Assembly (NCBI RefSeq): GCF_000246855.1
Contig: NC_016609.1
Span: 7,700,744 to 7,764,743 of the forward strand
Reading direction: 5' to 3'
DNA: 64,000 nucleotides
Origin: Niastella koreensis GR20-10
GTDB lineage: Bacteria; Bacteroidota; Bacteroidia; Chitinophagales; Chitinophagaceae
Part shown: positions 43,893 to 52,436 of the stretch, piece by piece
Numbering within the stretch: position 1 is the first letter of the stretch
Layout of the letters: the number at the start of each line of letters is the position of its first letter
Position numbers and translations under genes: made by a program
Notes under the pieces: generated by a model
The model's database searches: none
What the model saw: only the letters and a program-made list of their open reading frames with translations
What the model was told of the DNA's origin: nothing

Positions 43893-45059
43893 ATGAACAG
43901 AAAATTAAGAATGGGAATGGTAGGTGGAGGCAAAGATGCCTTTATCGGCGCTGTTCACCGCATTGCTGCTAATATGGATGGACTGATCGAGCTTGCCTGT
44001 GGCGCTCTTAGTGTTAATCCCGAAACAGCTATTGATTCTGGAAAAATGTTATTTCTGCCCGATGACCGCATATATACCAATTATGAAGATATGATTAAGG
44101 CGGAAAGCAAATTACCAGCGGACAAACGCATGGATTTTGTTACCATCGTAACACCCAACTTCGCACACTTTGCTCCGGCAATGATGGCGCTTGACCATGG
44201 CTTTCACGTGGTGATTGAAAAACCAATGACCTTCACGCTCGATGAAGCTAAACAATTGCAAAAGAAAGTGGCCGAAACAGGTTTGCTGTTGTGCCTCACT
44301 CATACCTATTCAGGTTACCCGATGGTAAAACAGGCGCGTGCCATGGTACAGGGCAATGCGTTGGGTAAGATCAGAAAAGTAATTGTTGAATATCCGCAAG
44401 GCTGGTTAAGCAAGCTCAGCGAACGCGAAGGCAATGCGCAGGCTGCCTGGAGAACCGATCCTAAGAAATCGGGTAAGGCCGGCGCCATGGGTGATATTGG
44501 TACGCATGCCGCCCACCTTACCGAATACATCACTGGTTTAAAGATCATGCAGCTGTGCGCCGATCTGAATATAATGGTAGAAGGCCGTCACCTCGATGAT
44601 GATGGCAACGTATTGCTGAAATTCGACAATGGCGCCGCCGGTGTTTTAATAGCTTCACAAATTGCAGCCGGTGAAGAGAATGCATTGAAAATTCGGATAT
44701 ACGGCGAGTTGGGTGGCGTTGAATGGGCACAGCAGGAACCCAATACACTGCTGGTTAAATGGCTCGACCAACCCATGCAGGTACTGCGTGCCGGTGGTAA
44801 TTATACAGGTGTGTTGTCCACATTTGCTACCCACAACTGCCGCACTCCTGGTGGACACCCCGAAGGCTACCTCGAAGCATTCGGTAATATCTACCGCAAC
44901 TTTGCATTGACGTTGTCTGCGCAAATAGACGGGGTTCAACCTACTAAAGAAATGCTGGACTTTCCACGGGTAGACGAAGGCGTTCGCGGCATGGCGTTTA
45001 TCGACAATGTAGTAAAGAGCAGCACCAGCAAGGAAAAGTGGACACCGTTTGAAGTGTAA
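43893..45059 (+). CDS. Gfo/Idh/MocA family oxidoreductase, cytoplasmic
   Basis: 388 residues, no signal. Rossmann start MGMVGGGKDAFIGAVHRIAA, then FVTIVTPNFAHFAPAM, the EKP catalytic motif in HVVIEKPMTFTLDEA, and GDIGTHAAHLTEYITG near 205. Such enzymes reduce or oxidise sugars with NAD(P). Here it probably reduces an imported 3-keto sugar to the parent sugar. It is the first gene of the plus-strand arm and 37 bp ahead of a TIM-barrel isomerase. Confidence 0.92.
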   Translation: MNRKLRMGMVGGGKDAFIGAVHRIAANMDGLIELACGALSVNPETAIDSGKMLFLPDDRIYTNYEDMIKAESKLPADKRMDFVTIVTPNFAHFAPAMMALDHGFHVVIEKPMTFTLDEAKQLQKKVAETGLLLCLTHTYSGYPMVKQARAMVQGNALGKIRKVIVEYPQGWLSKLSEREGNAQAAWRTDPKKSGKAGAMGDIGTHAAHLTEYITGLKIMQLCADLNIMVEGRHLDDDGNVLLKFDNGAAGVLIASQIAAGEENALKIRIYGELGGVEWAQQEPNTLLVKWLDQPMQVLRAGGNYTGVLSTFATHNCRTPGGHPEGYLEAFGNIYRNFALTLSAQIDGVQPTKEMLDFPRVDEGVRGMAFIDNVVKSSTSKEKWTPFEV

Positions 45060-45096
45060 TACCTAATTCAAAACATTCATCTCAAAGCGCCATTTA

Positions 45097-46152
45097 ATGA
45101 AAACGTTAAAAGGACCTGGATTATTCCTCGCCCAGTTTATGGGCGATCAGCCACCGTTCAATTCGCTTAAATCAATATGCCAGTGGGCTAAAAGCCTGGG
45201 GTTTGCAGGTGTGCAAATACCTACCTGGGATAGCCGCTGTATCGACCTTCAAAAAGCAGCCGAAAGTAAAACTTATGCCGATGAGCTGAAAGGCCTCGTA
45301 AACGAATGCGGACTGGAGATCACTGAACTCTCCACCCATTTGCAGGGGCAACTTATAGCCGTTCACCCGGCTTATGATACCCTGTTCGATGGTTTTGCCC
45401 CCGAACAATATCGCAACAATCCCAAGGCGCGTACCGAATGGGCCGTGCAACAACTGCGGTATGCCGCCCAGGCTTCGCAAAATCTGGGATTGAACGCACA
45501 CGCCACTTTCAGCGGTGCGCTGTTATGGCCTACGGTTTATCCCTGGCCACAACGCCCCGCCGGACTGGTTGAAACCGGTTTTAAAGAACTGGCCAATCGC
45601 TGGTTGCCCATCCTCAACAAATTTGATGAACATGGCGTAGACCTTTGTTATGAAATACATCCCGGTGAAGACCTGCACGATGGTATTTCGTATGAGATGT
45701 TCTTACAGCATACCAACAACCACCCACGCGCCTGTTTGCTATACGATCCATCGCACTTCGTATTGCAATGCCTCGATTACCTGGAATACATCGACAACTA
45801 TCATGAGCGCATCCGGATGTTCCATGTAAAAGATGCCGAGTTCAACCCAACCGGCAAACAAGGGGTTTATGGTGGTTATCAGAATTGGATTGACAGGGCC
45901 GGCCGTTTCCGCTCACTGGGCGATGGACAGGTTGATTTTAAATCTATTTTCAGCAAACTGGCTGCTTATGATTATCCGGGCTGGGCGGTGCTGGAATGGG
46001 AGTGTTGTATCAAACATCCTGAAGATGGCGCGAGGGAAGGAGCTCCATTTATTAAAGACCACATCATCCGTGTTACAGAAAAGGCTTTTGATGATTTTGC
46101 AGGAACGGGCAACAATGAAGAATTTAACAGAGCCGTATTAGGCTTAAAATAA
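45097..46152 (+). CDS. Sugar phosphate isomerase/epimerase, cytoplasmic
   Basis: 351 residues, no signal. TIM barrel with GFAGVQIPTWD, ITELSTHLQGQLIAVHPAYD, DLCYEIHPGEDLHDG, ACLLYDPSHFVLQCLDY, IRMFHVKDAEF, LGDGQVDFKSIFSKL, WAVLEWECC; Glu, Asp, His and Glu metal ligands are in place. It is longer than the exported barrels in the block (351 versus about 290). It pairs with the cytoplasmic oxidoreductase and likely acts after it or on the same imported sugar. Confidence 0.9.
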   Translation: MKTLKGPGLFLAQFMGDQPPFNSLKSICQWAKSLGFAGVQIPTWDSRCIDLQKAAESKTYADELKGLVNECGLEITELSTHLQGQLIAVHPAYDTLFDGFAPEQYRNNPKARTEWAVQQLRYAAQASQNLGLNAHATFSGALLWPTVYPWPQRPAGLVETGFKELANRWLPILNKFDEHGVDLCYEIHPGEDLHDGISYEMFLQHTNNHPRACLLYDPSHFVLQCLDYLEYIDNYHERIRMFHVKDAEFNPTGKQGVYGGYQNWIDRAGRFRSLGDGQVDFKSIFSKLAAYDYPGWAVLEWECCIKHPEDGAREGAPFIKDHIIRVTEKAFDDFAGTGNNEEFNRAVLGLK

Positions 46153-46204
46153 TGTAATTTGCTAAACTATTAACTTGCAATTCAGAATTTAAATTTTTGT
46201 TTCG

Positions 46205-46600
46205 ATGAAGAAATTACTCGTTTTTGCTGCTTTATGTACAGCCGTTGCCTGCGGTTCTGCAGACAATAAAAAGGGCACAGAAGAAAAACCCGCTGAAGGC
46301 GCCAGCACTTCTACTCCTGCGCCGGAAGCCAGCGCCAATGACAAAGGCCTGGATATGATCGTTTCGCTCGATTGTACTACCTGTCACAAGATCAATGAAA
46401 AAAATATCGGTCCTGCTTACACCGATGTAGCAAAAAAGTATGAAACCACCGATGCCAATATTGAAACCCTTGCTAACAAGGTAATCAAAGGCGGATCTGG
46501 TAACTGGGGGTCTGTTCCAATGACACCACATCCGGCATTGAGTGTAGACAGTGCCAAGGAAATGGTTCGCTACATACTGAACTTAAAAAATGCAAAATAA
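46205..46600 (+). CDS. Lipoprotein c-type cytochrome
   Basis: 131 residues. Lipoprotein signal ends CTAVAC (Cys16), Pro/Ala/Ser-rich linker, then a class I cytochrome c domain with CTTCH (Cys57, Cys60, His61), IGPAYTDVAKKY and the likely axial Met106 in GSVPMTPHPAL. In glucoside 3-dehydrogenases a small cytochrome c takes electrons from the flavoprotein, so this is the natural electron acceptor for the two GMC proteins. It is in the plus-strand arm, between the isomerase and the DUF1080 genes, and is followed by a terminator. Confidence 0.9.
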   Translation: MKKLLVFAALCTAVACGSADNKKGTEEKPAEGASTSTPAPEASANDKGLDMIVSLDCTTCHKINEKNIGPAYTDVAKKYETTDANIETLANKVIKGGSGNWGSVPMTPHPALSVDSAKEMVRYILNLKNAK

Positions 46601-46608
46601 ATTTCAGC

Positions 46609-46635
46609 AACCCCTGCTTCTCAGAAGCGGGGGTT
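46609..46635 (+). terminator. Hairpin terminator after the cytochrome gene
   Basis: AACCCC-t-GCTTC/GAAGC-g-GGGGTT stem around TCA, followed by CTTTTTAAGG. It would reduce transcription into the two DUF1080 genes unless they have their own promoter. Confidence 0.8.
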
Positions 46636-46689
46636 CTTTTTAAGGTATTGCCTGCCTGTTTACGTGTACCATTTATTCTGAAATCATTC

Positions 46690-47418
46690 ATGAAAAAGTT
46701 TATTATCGCCTTATTCCCTGTGGCCTTGCTGGCCTGCCATACAGCAAACAAAACAACCGATGACGCCAAAGCCACCAAAGCATCAAAAAAAAGTGATGGC
46801 TGGCAGTCGCTCTTCAATGGCACCTCAAAAGAAAACTGGCACGTTTATAATAGTAAATCAGATGGCGCTGCCTGGAAAGTGTTAGGTGATGGTGTATTGT
46901 ACCTCGATCCTGTAGCCAAGAAAAGTGGCGCAGGCGGTGGCGACTTAGTCACCAACGATGAATTTGAAAATTTTGATCTGAAGCTGGAATGGAAAATTGA
47001 CTCGGCCGGCAACAGCGGGATTATTTTTCTTACCCAGGAAGATCCCAAATATGGCCAATCGTATTTAACAGGTCCCGAAATGCAGATCATTGACAACAAT
47101 GGCCACCGCGATGCAAAGATCAACAAACACCGCGCAGGCGACCTGTACGATCTAATTGCCAGTACGCCTGAAAATGTACATCCTTTGGGTCAATGGAACC
47201 AGATAGAGATCATCATCAATAAAGGTCAGCTCGATCTGTTTCAAAATGGCGCCAAAGTGGTTTCTACAACCATGTGGAACGACAACTGGAAACAACTGAT
47301 CGCAAACAGTAAGTTCAAAAACTGGGCAGGTTTTGGTATGTTTCAGAAAGGCCGCATTGCCTTACAGGACCATGGCGATGGCGTAGCATTCAGAAATATC
47401 CAGATCAAACGCTTATAA
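46690..47418 (+). CDS. DUF1080 (3-keto-disaccharide hydrolase) lipoprotein, copy 1
   Basis: 242 residues from the ATG at 46690 (MKKFIIALFPVALLAC, lipid Cys16); the frame is open 42 bases further upstream. LamG-like jelly-roll domain: WQSLFNGTSKENWHVYN, GDLVTNDEFENFDLKLEWKID, GNSGIIFLTQE, GPEMQIIDNNGH, HRAGDLYDLI, WNQIEIIINKGQLDLFQNG, AFRNIQIKRL. The family is named for hydrolysis of 3-keto-disaccharides made by glucoside 3-dehydrogenase. It is expected on the periplasmic side, lipid-anchored, near the GMC enzymes. Confidence 0.92.
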   Translation: MKKFIIALFPVALLACHTANKTTDDAKATKASKKSDGWQSLFNGTSKENWHVYNSKSDGAAWKVLGDGVLYLDPVAKKSGAGGGDLVTNDEFENFDLKLEWKIDSAGNSGIIFLTQEDPKYGQSYLTGPEMQIIDNNGHRDAKINKHRAGDLYDLIASTPENVHPLGQWNQIEIIINKGQLDLFQNGAKVVSTTMWNDNWKQLIANSKFKNWAGFGMFQKGRIALQDHGDGVAFRNIQIKRL

Positions 47419-47446
47419 TTCGCATTTTCACTAAAATCATCTATAT

Positions 47447-48244
47447 ATGCGCACAACTTTTGCTTGCCTGTTTATTGCTGGCGCCATTGCAGGTTGCCAG
47501 GGTGGTTCCGGCACACAACAAGCGGGAACCGATACAACAAAAACAACAACAGCAGATACTATGGCCAAAGCAGCTCCTGTTGAAATGAACAACAGCCTCA
47601 CCAATGAAGAAAAAAGTGCCGGCTGGCAATTACTGTTCGATGGCAATTCGAAAAGTAATTTCCATGTTTTTAATAAGAAGTCTGACGGCGCAGCGTGGCA
47701 GATTGCTGATGGCGCTTTACACCTCGATACCGCCAATAAAAAAGATGGTAAGATCACAGGCGGCGGTGACCTGGTAACCAACGATGAATACGATAATTTC
47801 GATCTGAAACTGGAATGGAAGATCTCGGCAGGTGGTAACAGCGGGATCCTGTTTTATGTGCAGGAAGGGCCTAAATTCGGCGAAACCTATCATACCGGTC
47901 CCGAAATGCAGGTGCTGGATAACGCAGCGCATCCCGATGCCAAGATCATTAAACACCGCGCCGGCGATCTGTATGATCTCATCACCAGTACGCCCGAAAC
48001 GGTAAAGCCTGCCGGTGAATGGAACCAGGTGGAGATCATCTCCAATAAAGGCGCACTGGAGTTTCATTTGAACGGCACCAAAGTGGTTTCAACTACCCTG
48101 TGGGATGATGCCTGGAAGAAGATGGTTGCCGCCAGCAAATTCAAACAATGGCCTGGCTTCGGCACGTATAAAACCGGTCACATTGCCTTACAGGATCACG
48201 GCAATGCTGTTTGGTACCGGAATATCAGGATCAAAAAATTGTAA
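47447..48244 (+). CDS. DUF1080 (3-keto-disaccharide hydrolase) lipoprotein, copy 2
   Basis: 265 residues. Lipoprotein signal MRTTFACLFIAGAIAGC (Cys17), a Thr/Ala linker, then the same domain as copy 1 with nearly identical motifs: WQLLFDGNSKSNFHVFN, GDLVTNDEYDNFDLKLEWKIS, GNSGILFYVQEG, GPEMQVLDNAAHPDAK, HRAGDLYDLI, WNQVEIISNKGALEFHLNG, WYRNIRIKKL. It begins 28 bp after copy 1, so this is a tandem duplication with kept function; differences suggest distinct linkage preferences. It ends at a strong bidirectional terminator. Confidence 0.92.
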   Translation: MRTTFACLFIAGAIAGCQGGSGTQQAGTDTTKTTTADTMAKAAPVEMNNSLTNEEKSAGWQLLFDGNSKSNFHVFNKKSDGAAWQIADGALHLDTANKKDGKITGGGDLVTNDEYDNFDLKLEWKISAGGNSGILFYVQEGPKFGETYHTGPEMQVLDNAAHPDAKIIKHRAGDLYDLITSTPETVKPAGEWNQVEIISNKGALEFHLNGTKVVSTTLWDDAWKKMVAASKFKQWPGFGTYKTGHIALQDHGNAVWYRNIRIKKL

Positions 48245-48257
48245 GAAACTAACTATA

Positions 48258-48300
48258 AGCCCCCCACCAGCCCCCATTAGGGGGAAGCTGGTGGGGGGCT
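48258..48300. terminator. Nested GC-rich bidirectional terminator
   Basis: 14-bp perfect arms AGCCCCCCACCAGC/GCTGGTGGGGGGCT enclose an inner CCCC-ATTA-GGGG hairpin, with AT-rich flanks, between convergent genes ending at 48244 and 48307. Confidence 0.85.
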
Positions 48301-48306
48301 AAATTT

Positions 48307-49638
48307 TTATACTTTAGGCAGTTTATAACCATTGTTATACTCCTTCAACAGGTACTCGCTGTTCACTTTTTCGTCGGTAAATTTTCCCTTGTCTTTATCC
48401 CACACCAGCTTTTGTCCGCTTCTAAAGGCGATATTGCCCATTTGCGCTACTGTGGCTACATGCGCCCCGGCTTCAATGGAACAATGCAGGTCTTCGGTTT
48501 TCCGCGATTTTACGGCATCTACAAAGTTTACCCAATGCAGGTCAACCCCACTATCAATACTCCTGGCAAACGCCTTTGAAGCTTTCTCAGTGGCCTTTGG
48601 TTCTTCTATTACTTCCCAGCCGCCGCGGGAAAGCACCAGGGTGCCGTTGTTACCGATGTAAGCGATACCATGGTTCCTGCCATAGGACCCATTGTCTATT
48701 CCCATAGCAGAATCCCACACCAGGTTGAATTTATCAAACTCGTATAAGGTGGTCAATGTATCAGGTGTTTCTTCACTCAGTTCGGGATAGGCAAACTTGC
48801 CGCCCAGGGCAGAAATTGATTTGGGTACATCGGCTTTCATCCCCAACAGGGCATAATCCAGCAAATGCACGCCCCAGTCGGTCATTAAACCGCCGGCATA
48901 ATCCCAAAACCACCGGAAGTTAAAATGAAAGCGGCTGGCATTGAAAGACCGTTTGGGAGCGGGACCCAGCCAGGTGGCAAAGTCAACACCTGCAGGCGGG
49001 TTACTATCGGGCACAACAGCAGCCGGCCGCATCCAGCCCTGATAACACCAAACCTTTACAGTACGGATCATTCCCAGCTTTCCGCTTTGTACATAATCAA
49101 CCGCATCTTTAAAATGCTGCTGGCTGCGTTGCCATTGGCCGGCCTGCACCACCTTGTTATAGCGTTTTGCGGCAGCTACCATGGTACGGCACTCTATTAT
49201 CGAATTGCCAACGGGTTTTTCTACATACACATCTTTACCCGCTTCGCAGGCATTTATCATTTGTAAGGCATGCCAGTGGTCGGGCGTGCCTACAATTACC
49301 ACATCAATATCTTTTTGCTCGAGCAGCTTACGGTAATCGCCATAGGTTTTCACTTTTGACGTATCCACATTCATTTTTGCCAGCTCGGCCATTCTTTTAT
49401 CCAGTACATTTTTGTCAACATCGCACAACGCGACTATGTTAACACCTGGTACTTTCATCGCGGCCATTACATTGGCCCAGCCCATGCCATTGATGCCAAT
49501 GGCGCCAACCTGCAATTGATCGCTGGGCGCTATGCGGTTTTTGAAAATGGCAAATGCGTTATTATCTATGGCTGATAATACTGTTCCCCCGGCAAGCAAT
49601 GTACCCGCCTGTTGCAAGAACCTCCTGCGTTGCATCAT
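48307..49638 (-). CDS. Exported Gfo/Idh/MocA family oxidoreductase
   Basis: 443 residues. Twin-arginine signal MMQRRRFLQQAGTLLAGGTV. Rossmann start QVGAIGINGMGWANVMAAMKV, ALCDVD, VVIVGTPDHWHALQMINACEAGKDVYVEKPVGNS (EKP motif), FNFRWFWDYAGGLMTDWGVHLLDYAL. Tat export implies that the nucleotide cofactor is bound before export and kept, as in glucose-fructose oxidoreductase. In this block it could oxidise or reduce sugars at C3 in the periplasm. It begins 38 bp after the exported isomerase gene, so they form a two-gene operon. The start could also be the second Met. Confidence 0.92.
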   Translation of the reverse strand: MMQRRRFLQQAGTLLAGGTVLSAIDNNAFAIFKNRIAPSDQLQVGAIGINGMGWANVMAAMKVPGVNIVALCDVDKNVLDKRMAELAKMNVDTSKVKTYGDYRKLLEQKDIDVVIVGTPDHWHALQMINACEAGKDVYVEKPVGNSIIECRTMVAAAKRYNKVVQAGQWQRSQQHFKDAVDYVQSGKLGMIRTVKVWCYQGWMRPAAVVPDSNPPAGVDFATWLGPAPKRSFNASRFHFNFRWFWDYAGGLMTDWGVHLLDYALLGMKADVPKSISALGGKFAYPELSEETPDTLTTLYEFDKFNLVWDSAMGIDNGSYGRNHGIAYIGNNGTLVLSRGGWEVIEEPKATEKASKAFARSIDSGVDLHWVNFVDAVKSRKTEDLHCSIEAGAHVATVAQMGNIAFRSGQKLVWDKDKGKFTDEKVNSEYLLKEYNNGYKLPKV

Positions 49639-49676
49639 ATGACATTTGTATTAGGTGTGGTAATAGGATAACCAGT

Positions 49677-50546
49677 TTATTTTACGATATTCTTTTTCAG
49701 GTAAGCAATGCTTTTGGCAGTACTGTCAAGTGGCGCCCCGGGACACTGGTCCTGCTCAACAAAGAAGTATTTCATGCCGCTTTGTTTGGCGTGGGTAAAA
49801 ATCTTTTTAAAGTCAATTACGCCGCTGCCCACTTCGGTAAAGTTCTTTTGTGGGGTATTGTCCATATCCTTCACATGCCACATGGCAAAACGGCCGGGGT
49901 ATTTGGAGAAGAACGATAATGGGTCCTTACCGGCTTTGGAAACCCAGTAAATATCCATTTCAAAGAATACCAGTTTGGGATCGGTATCTTTCAATAATAC
50001 GTCGAAGCCATTTGTGCCCGCCAGCGGAGCAAATTCAAAATCGTGGTTATGATAAGCGAGTTTGATGCCTGCCTGCTTACAAATTTCTGCGGCTTTGTTG
50101 AGGACGGCAGCCAGTTTTTTAAAATTGTTGATATCGGTACGGAATTGTTCTTCCATCCAGGGAACAACTATGAACTCCTGGCCAACCGCTTTTGCATCTG
50201 CAACGGCAGGTTTCCATTTTTCTTCCCAACCGCTACCCAGGAACACACTGGCGGGAAAGGTGTGGCCGCTGGGGGTAGTTAAGCCCAGTGACTTTAATTC
50301 GGCACGCAGTTCGGCGGCATTCATCCCAAACCATTTTCCGTTGCCATAACCAAAGGTTTCAACGGTTTTATATCCTTGTGCTGCTACTTTGGCTAAAGTG
50401 CCTTTCGCATCTTTACCCATTTCATTGCGGAGTGTATATAATTGCAGGCCTATTTTCTGAGGCTCAAAAAACCAATCTTCTTTGCTGATAATTAAACTGG
50501 CGGTAAGCAGTGATGACTGCCTGAGGAAATCCCGGCGGGTTGGCAT
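49677..50546 (-). CDS. Exported sugar phosphate isomerase/epimerase family protein, paralogue
   Basis: 289 residues. Twin-arginine-like signal MPTRRDFLRQSSLLTASLII. TIM barrel with IGLQLYTLRNEMGKDAKGTLAKVAAQGYKTVETFGYG, IKLAYHNHDFEF, LVFFEMDIYWVSKAGKDP, FAMWHVKDMDN, VGSGVIDFKKIF, KYFFVEQDQ. It is the paralogue of the protein at 36190-37062, at the opposite end of the block. First gene of the two-gene operon with the exported Gfo/Idh/MocA protein; the pair could act sequentially on 3-keto sugars. Confidence 0.88.
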   Translation of the reverse strand: MPTRRDFLRQSSLLTASLIISKEDWFFEPQKIGLQLYTLRNEMGKDAKGTLAKVAAQGYKTVETFGYGNGKWFGMNAAELRAELKSLGLTTPSGHTFPASVFLGSGWEEKWKPAVADAKAVGQEFIVVPWMEEQFRTDINNFKKLAAVLNKAAEICKQAGIKLAYHNHDFEFAPLAGTNGFDVLLKDTDPKLVFFEMDIYWVSKAGKDPLSFFSKYPGRFAMWHVKDMDNTPQKNFTEVGSGVIDFKKIFTHAKQSGMKYFFVEQDQCPGAPLDSTAKSIAYLKKNIVK

Positions 50547-50697
50547 AACGAATCGTTTTAGTGTATTGAAATTACTTAAAAATCAGACACTCCCAGCGGC
50601 CGCCCCGCAGAATAACAGGAAGATGCCAGTAAAAAGATGTCTTACGCCGGCTCACGGTTGCATAGCTGGTTGGGGCTTTGCCGGATATGCATAAAAA

Positions 50698-50732
50698 AAC
50701 CGGTTACTGGTTACCGGAACCAGCCCCCGGTT
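50698..50732 (-). terminator. Nested hairpin terminator of the TPM-domain gene
   Basis: Outer AACCGG/CCGGTT and inner CTGGTT/AACCAG stems. On the minus strand it is followed by seven T residues, 30 bases past the stop at 50763. Confidence 0.8.
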
Positions 50733-50762
50733 ATTAAAGTTATTATGTTTTTTATTGCTGTG

Positions 50763-51719
50763 TTACCAGCTGCCACTGGCCCCGCCACCCGAGGTCCTTC
50801 CTCCGCCGTAACTTGCACCAGAGCCGGAACCTGAACTGCCACCACCTTTTCCGAAGAAACCGCATATAAAAAGCGGTAGCATCAGTACAAATTTTATCAC
50901 GAAAAAAAGCGCCATGACAACTCCGATAAGGAAGATTAAAATGGGATTTGATTTTTCCCCGGTGGGGTTTTTGCTGGTGTTTTCTGGCGACTCTGTTGTA
51001 TAACCTGAAGATGAATAGGTATTTTCAAGCGGCAGACTTTTTAGATACCTGATGCGCCACACAATTGCTACCACTATAGCAATTAAACTCCAGAAGATCC
51101 AGCGGGCAATTTTGTCATTGGGTCCTGAAGTGTCGATAGTATTGGAGCCATAGTTAATGACCTGCTGTGGGGGAAGTGTTTGGGCCTGAGGCGCTGTAGT
51201 TACCGGCGCAGGATTCTGCCTGGTATATTGCTCCCTGTTGCCGAGGATAATTTCAATTTCGTTTACTCCATCAGCCAACCCGGTGTAAAAATCACCCGCT
51301 TTGAAGGAAGGCACTATTGTTTCATCGATAATGTGTTGGCATTTGTAGTCAGTTAAGATATCGTCTATACCGCTTCCAGTAGTTATTCTTACCCGGCGGG
51401 GATACCGGCTTACCAACAACAATACTCCATTGTTCTTTGACCAGGAGCCAATGCCCCATTTATTAAAATATTGAATAGAAGTTTCCTTAATGGAATAAGG
51501 TAATGTAGAGAGGGTTATTACAACAATTGCATTTCCTGTTCTTCTGCGATAGGCTTTTAGTTCGTCTTCAAGCCTGCCTTCCTGCCTGTAAGAAAGAAAA
51601 TTGCCATAGTCGCATACTACCTGGCCCCATCCGGGATGGTCTTTGATTTCGGGGCCATAACGCTGAGCCAGCAACACCTGGCTGGTTAGAAAAAGAGAAA
51701 CCAGTAAAAGGGTACGCAT
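50763..51719 (-). CDS. TPM domain (YgcG-like) secreted/membrane protein
   Basis: 318 residues. Signal peptide MRTLLLVSLFLTSQVLLAQ, TPM domain (about 35-165: VVCDYGNFLSYRQEGRLEDELKAYRRRTGNAIVVITLSTLP, YFNKWGIGSWSKNNGVLLLVSRYPRRVRITTGSGIDDILTDYKCQHIIDETIVPSFKAGDFYTGLADGV, cited here as region 38-158), a Pro/Thr linker, TM helices (about 208-227 and 265-290), and a C-terminal Gly/Ser-rich tail ending GGGASGSW, the hallmark of YgcG-like proteins. The role may be in photosystem-like repair elsewhere; in bacteria it is unknown. Confidence 0.85.
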   Translation of the reverse strand: MRTLLLVSLFLTSQVLLAQRYGPEIKDHPGWGQVVCDYGNFLSYRQEGRLEDELKAYRRRTGNAIVVITLSTLPYSIKETSIQYFNKWGIGSWSKNNGVLLLVSRYPRRVRITTGSGIDDILTDYKCQHIIDETIVPSFKAGDFYTGLADGVNEIEIILGNREQYTRQNPAPVTTAPQAQTLPPQQVINYGSNTIDTSGPNDKIARWIFWSLIAIVVAIVWRIRYLKSLPLENTYSSSGYTTESPENTSKNPTGEKSNPILIFLIGVVMALFFVIKFVLMLPLFICGFFGKGGGSSGSGSGASYGGGRTSGGGASGSW

Positions 51720-51761
51720 AGGGCTAAATTGGATCGGGGTTACGGGTTGGTCGGTTTATAA

Positions 51762-52436
51762 CTAGCCTTCTTCCTCCATCTGGTACAACAGTTCTTTCAG
51801 CTTCTGAATATGCTGACCGTACATTTTATTAATAAGCCAGCGATTTAAAAAATAGCTGCCAACGGTTAATACGGCGCCAATTGAAATAAACAATACAAAA
51901 AACCGATGATTGCTGATGTGTGCAACAACAGGTATTGTAGATACCGATGCCTGGGTATCACTACCAGGTACATCAGCAAGTGGAGAGTTAAAATCCTGTG
52001 CGTTGAATAAAATGATAACGCCGGCTGCAAAATAAGCGAGGGGGGTAAGTATGGTACCTGCTATAAAATAAAAGCGCACGTATTTTTCAAGGGTAACCAG
52101 CTGTTGTTTCAGGTTCGAACGCACTTCACAGGCCACACACTGCATTTGATTCAGCAGCTTGCTCTTGCGATAGTAATAGAACAGAAAAGCACCACCTACC
52201 AATCCCAGCAATACAGACAGCTCACTATACATTTGCTGGTAGGTAATAATATACCAAATGGTTATTGAATATATAACAACCACCGCAATGAGCTCGCGGT
52301 TCAAATTGCGTTTAAGCCGCGCAATAGTGCTTTGCGACCGCTTTTGTAACATGGACAAAATAGGCACTTCCTTTGCTGGTTGAAGATCTTCTTCATCCAG
52401 GTTTTTCCAGATATCTTTCAGGCTATCTAACTCCAT
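51762..52436 (-). CDS. Membrane protein downstream of ECF sigma factor, putative anti-sigma factor
   Basis: 224 residues. N-terminal cytoplasmic segment MELDSLKDIWKNLDEEDLQPAKEVPILSML..., then four hydrophobic segments (about 49-67, 73-87, 122-144, 181-197) and a cytoplasmic tail. The DSLKDIWKNL start is common to proteins encoded after ECF sigma genes in Bacteroidota. It overlaps the sigma gene by 14 bases, so the two are coupled. An anti-sigma role is inference from position; no canonical zinc motif is present. Confidence 0.65.
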   Translation of the reverse strand: MELDSLKDIWKNLDEEDLQPAKEVPILSMLQKRSQSTIARLKRNLNRELIAVVVIYSITIWYIITYQQMYSELSVLLGLVGGAFLFYYYRKSKLLNQMQCVACEVRSNLKQQLVTLEKYVRFYFIAGTILTPLAYFAAGVIILFNAQDFNSPLADVPGSDTQASVSTIPVVAHISNHRFFVLFISIGAVLTVGSYFLNRWLINKMYGQHIQKLKELLYQMEEEG

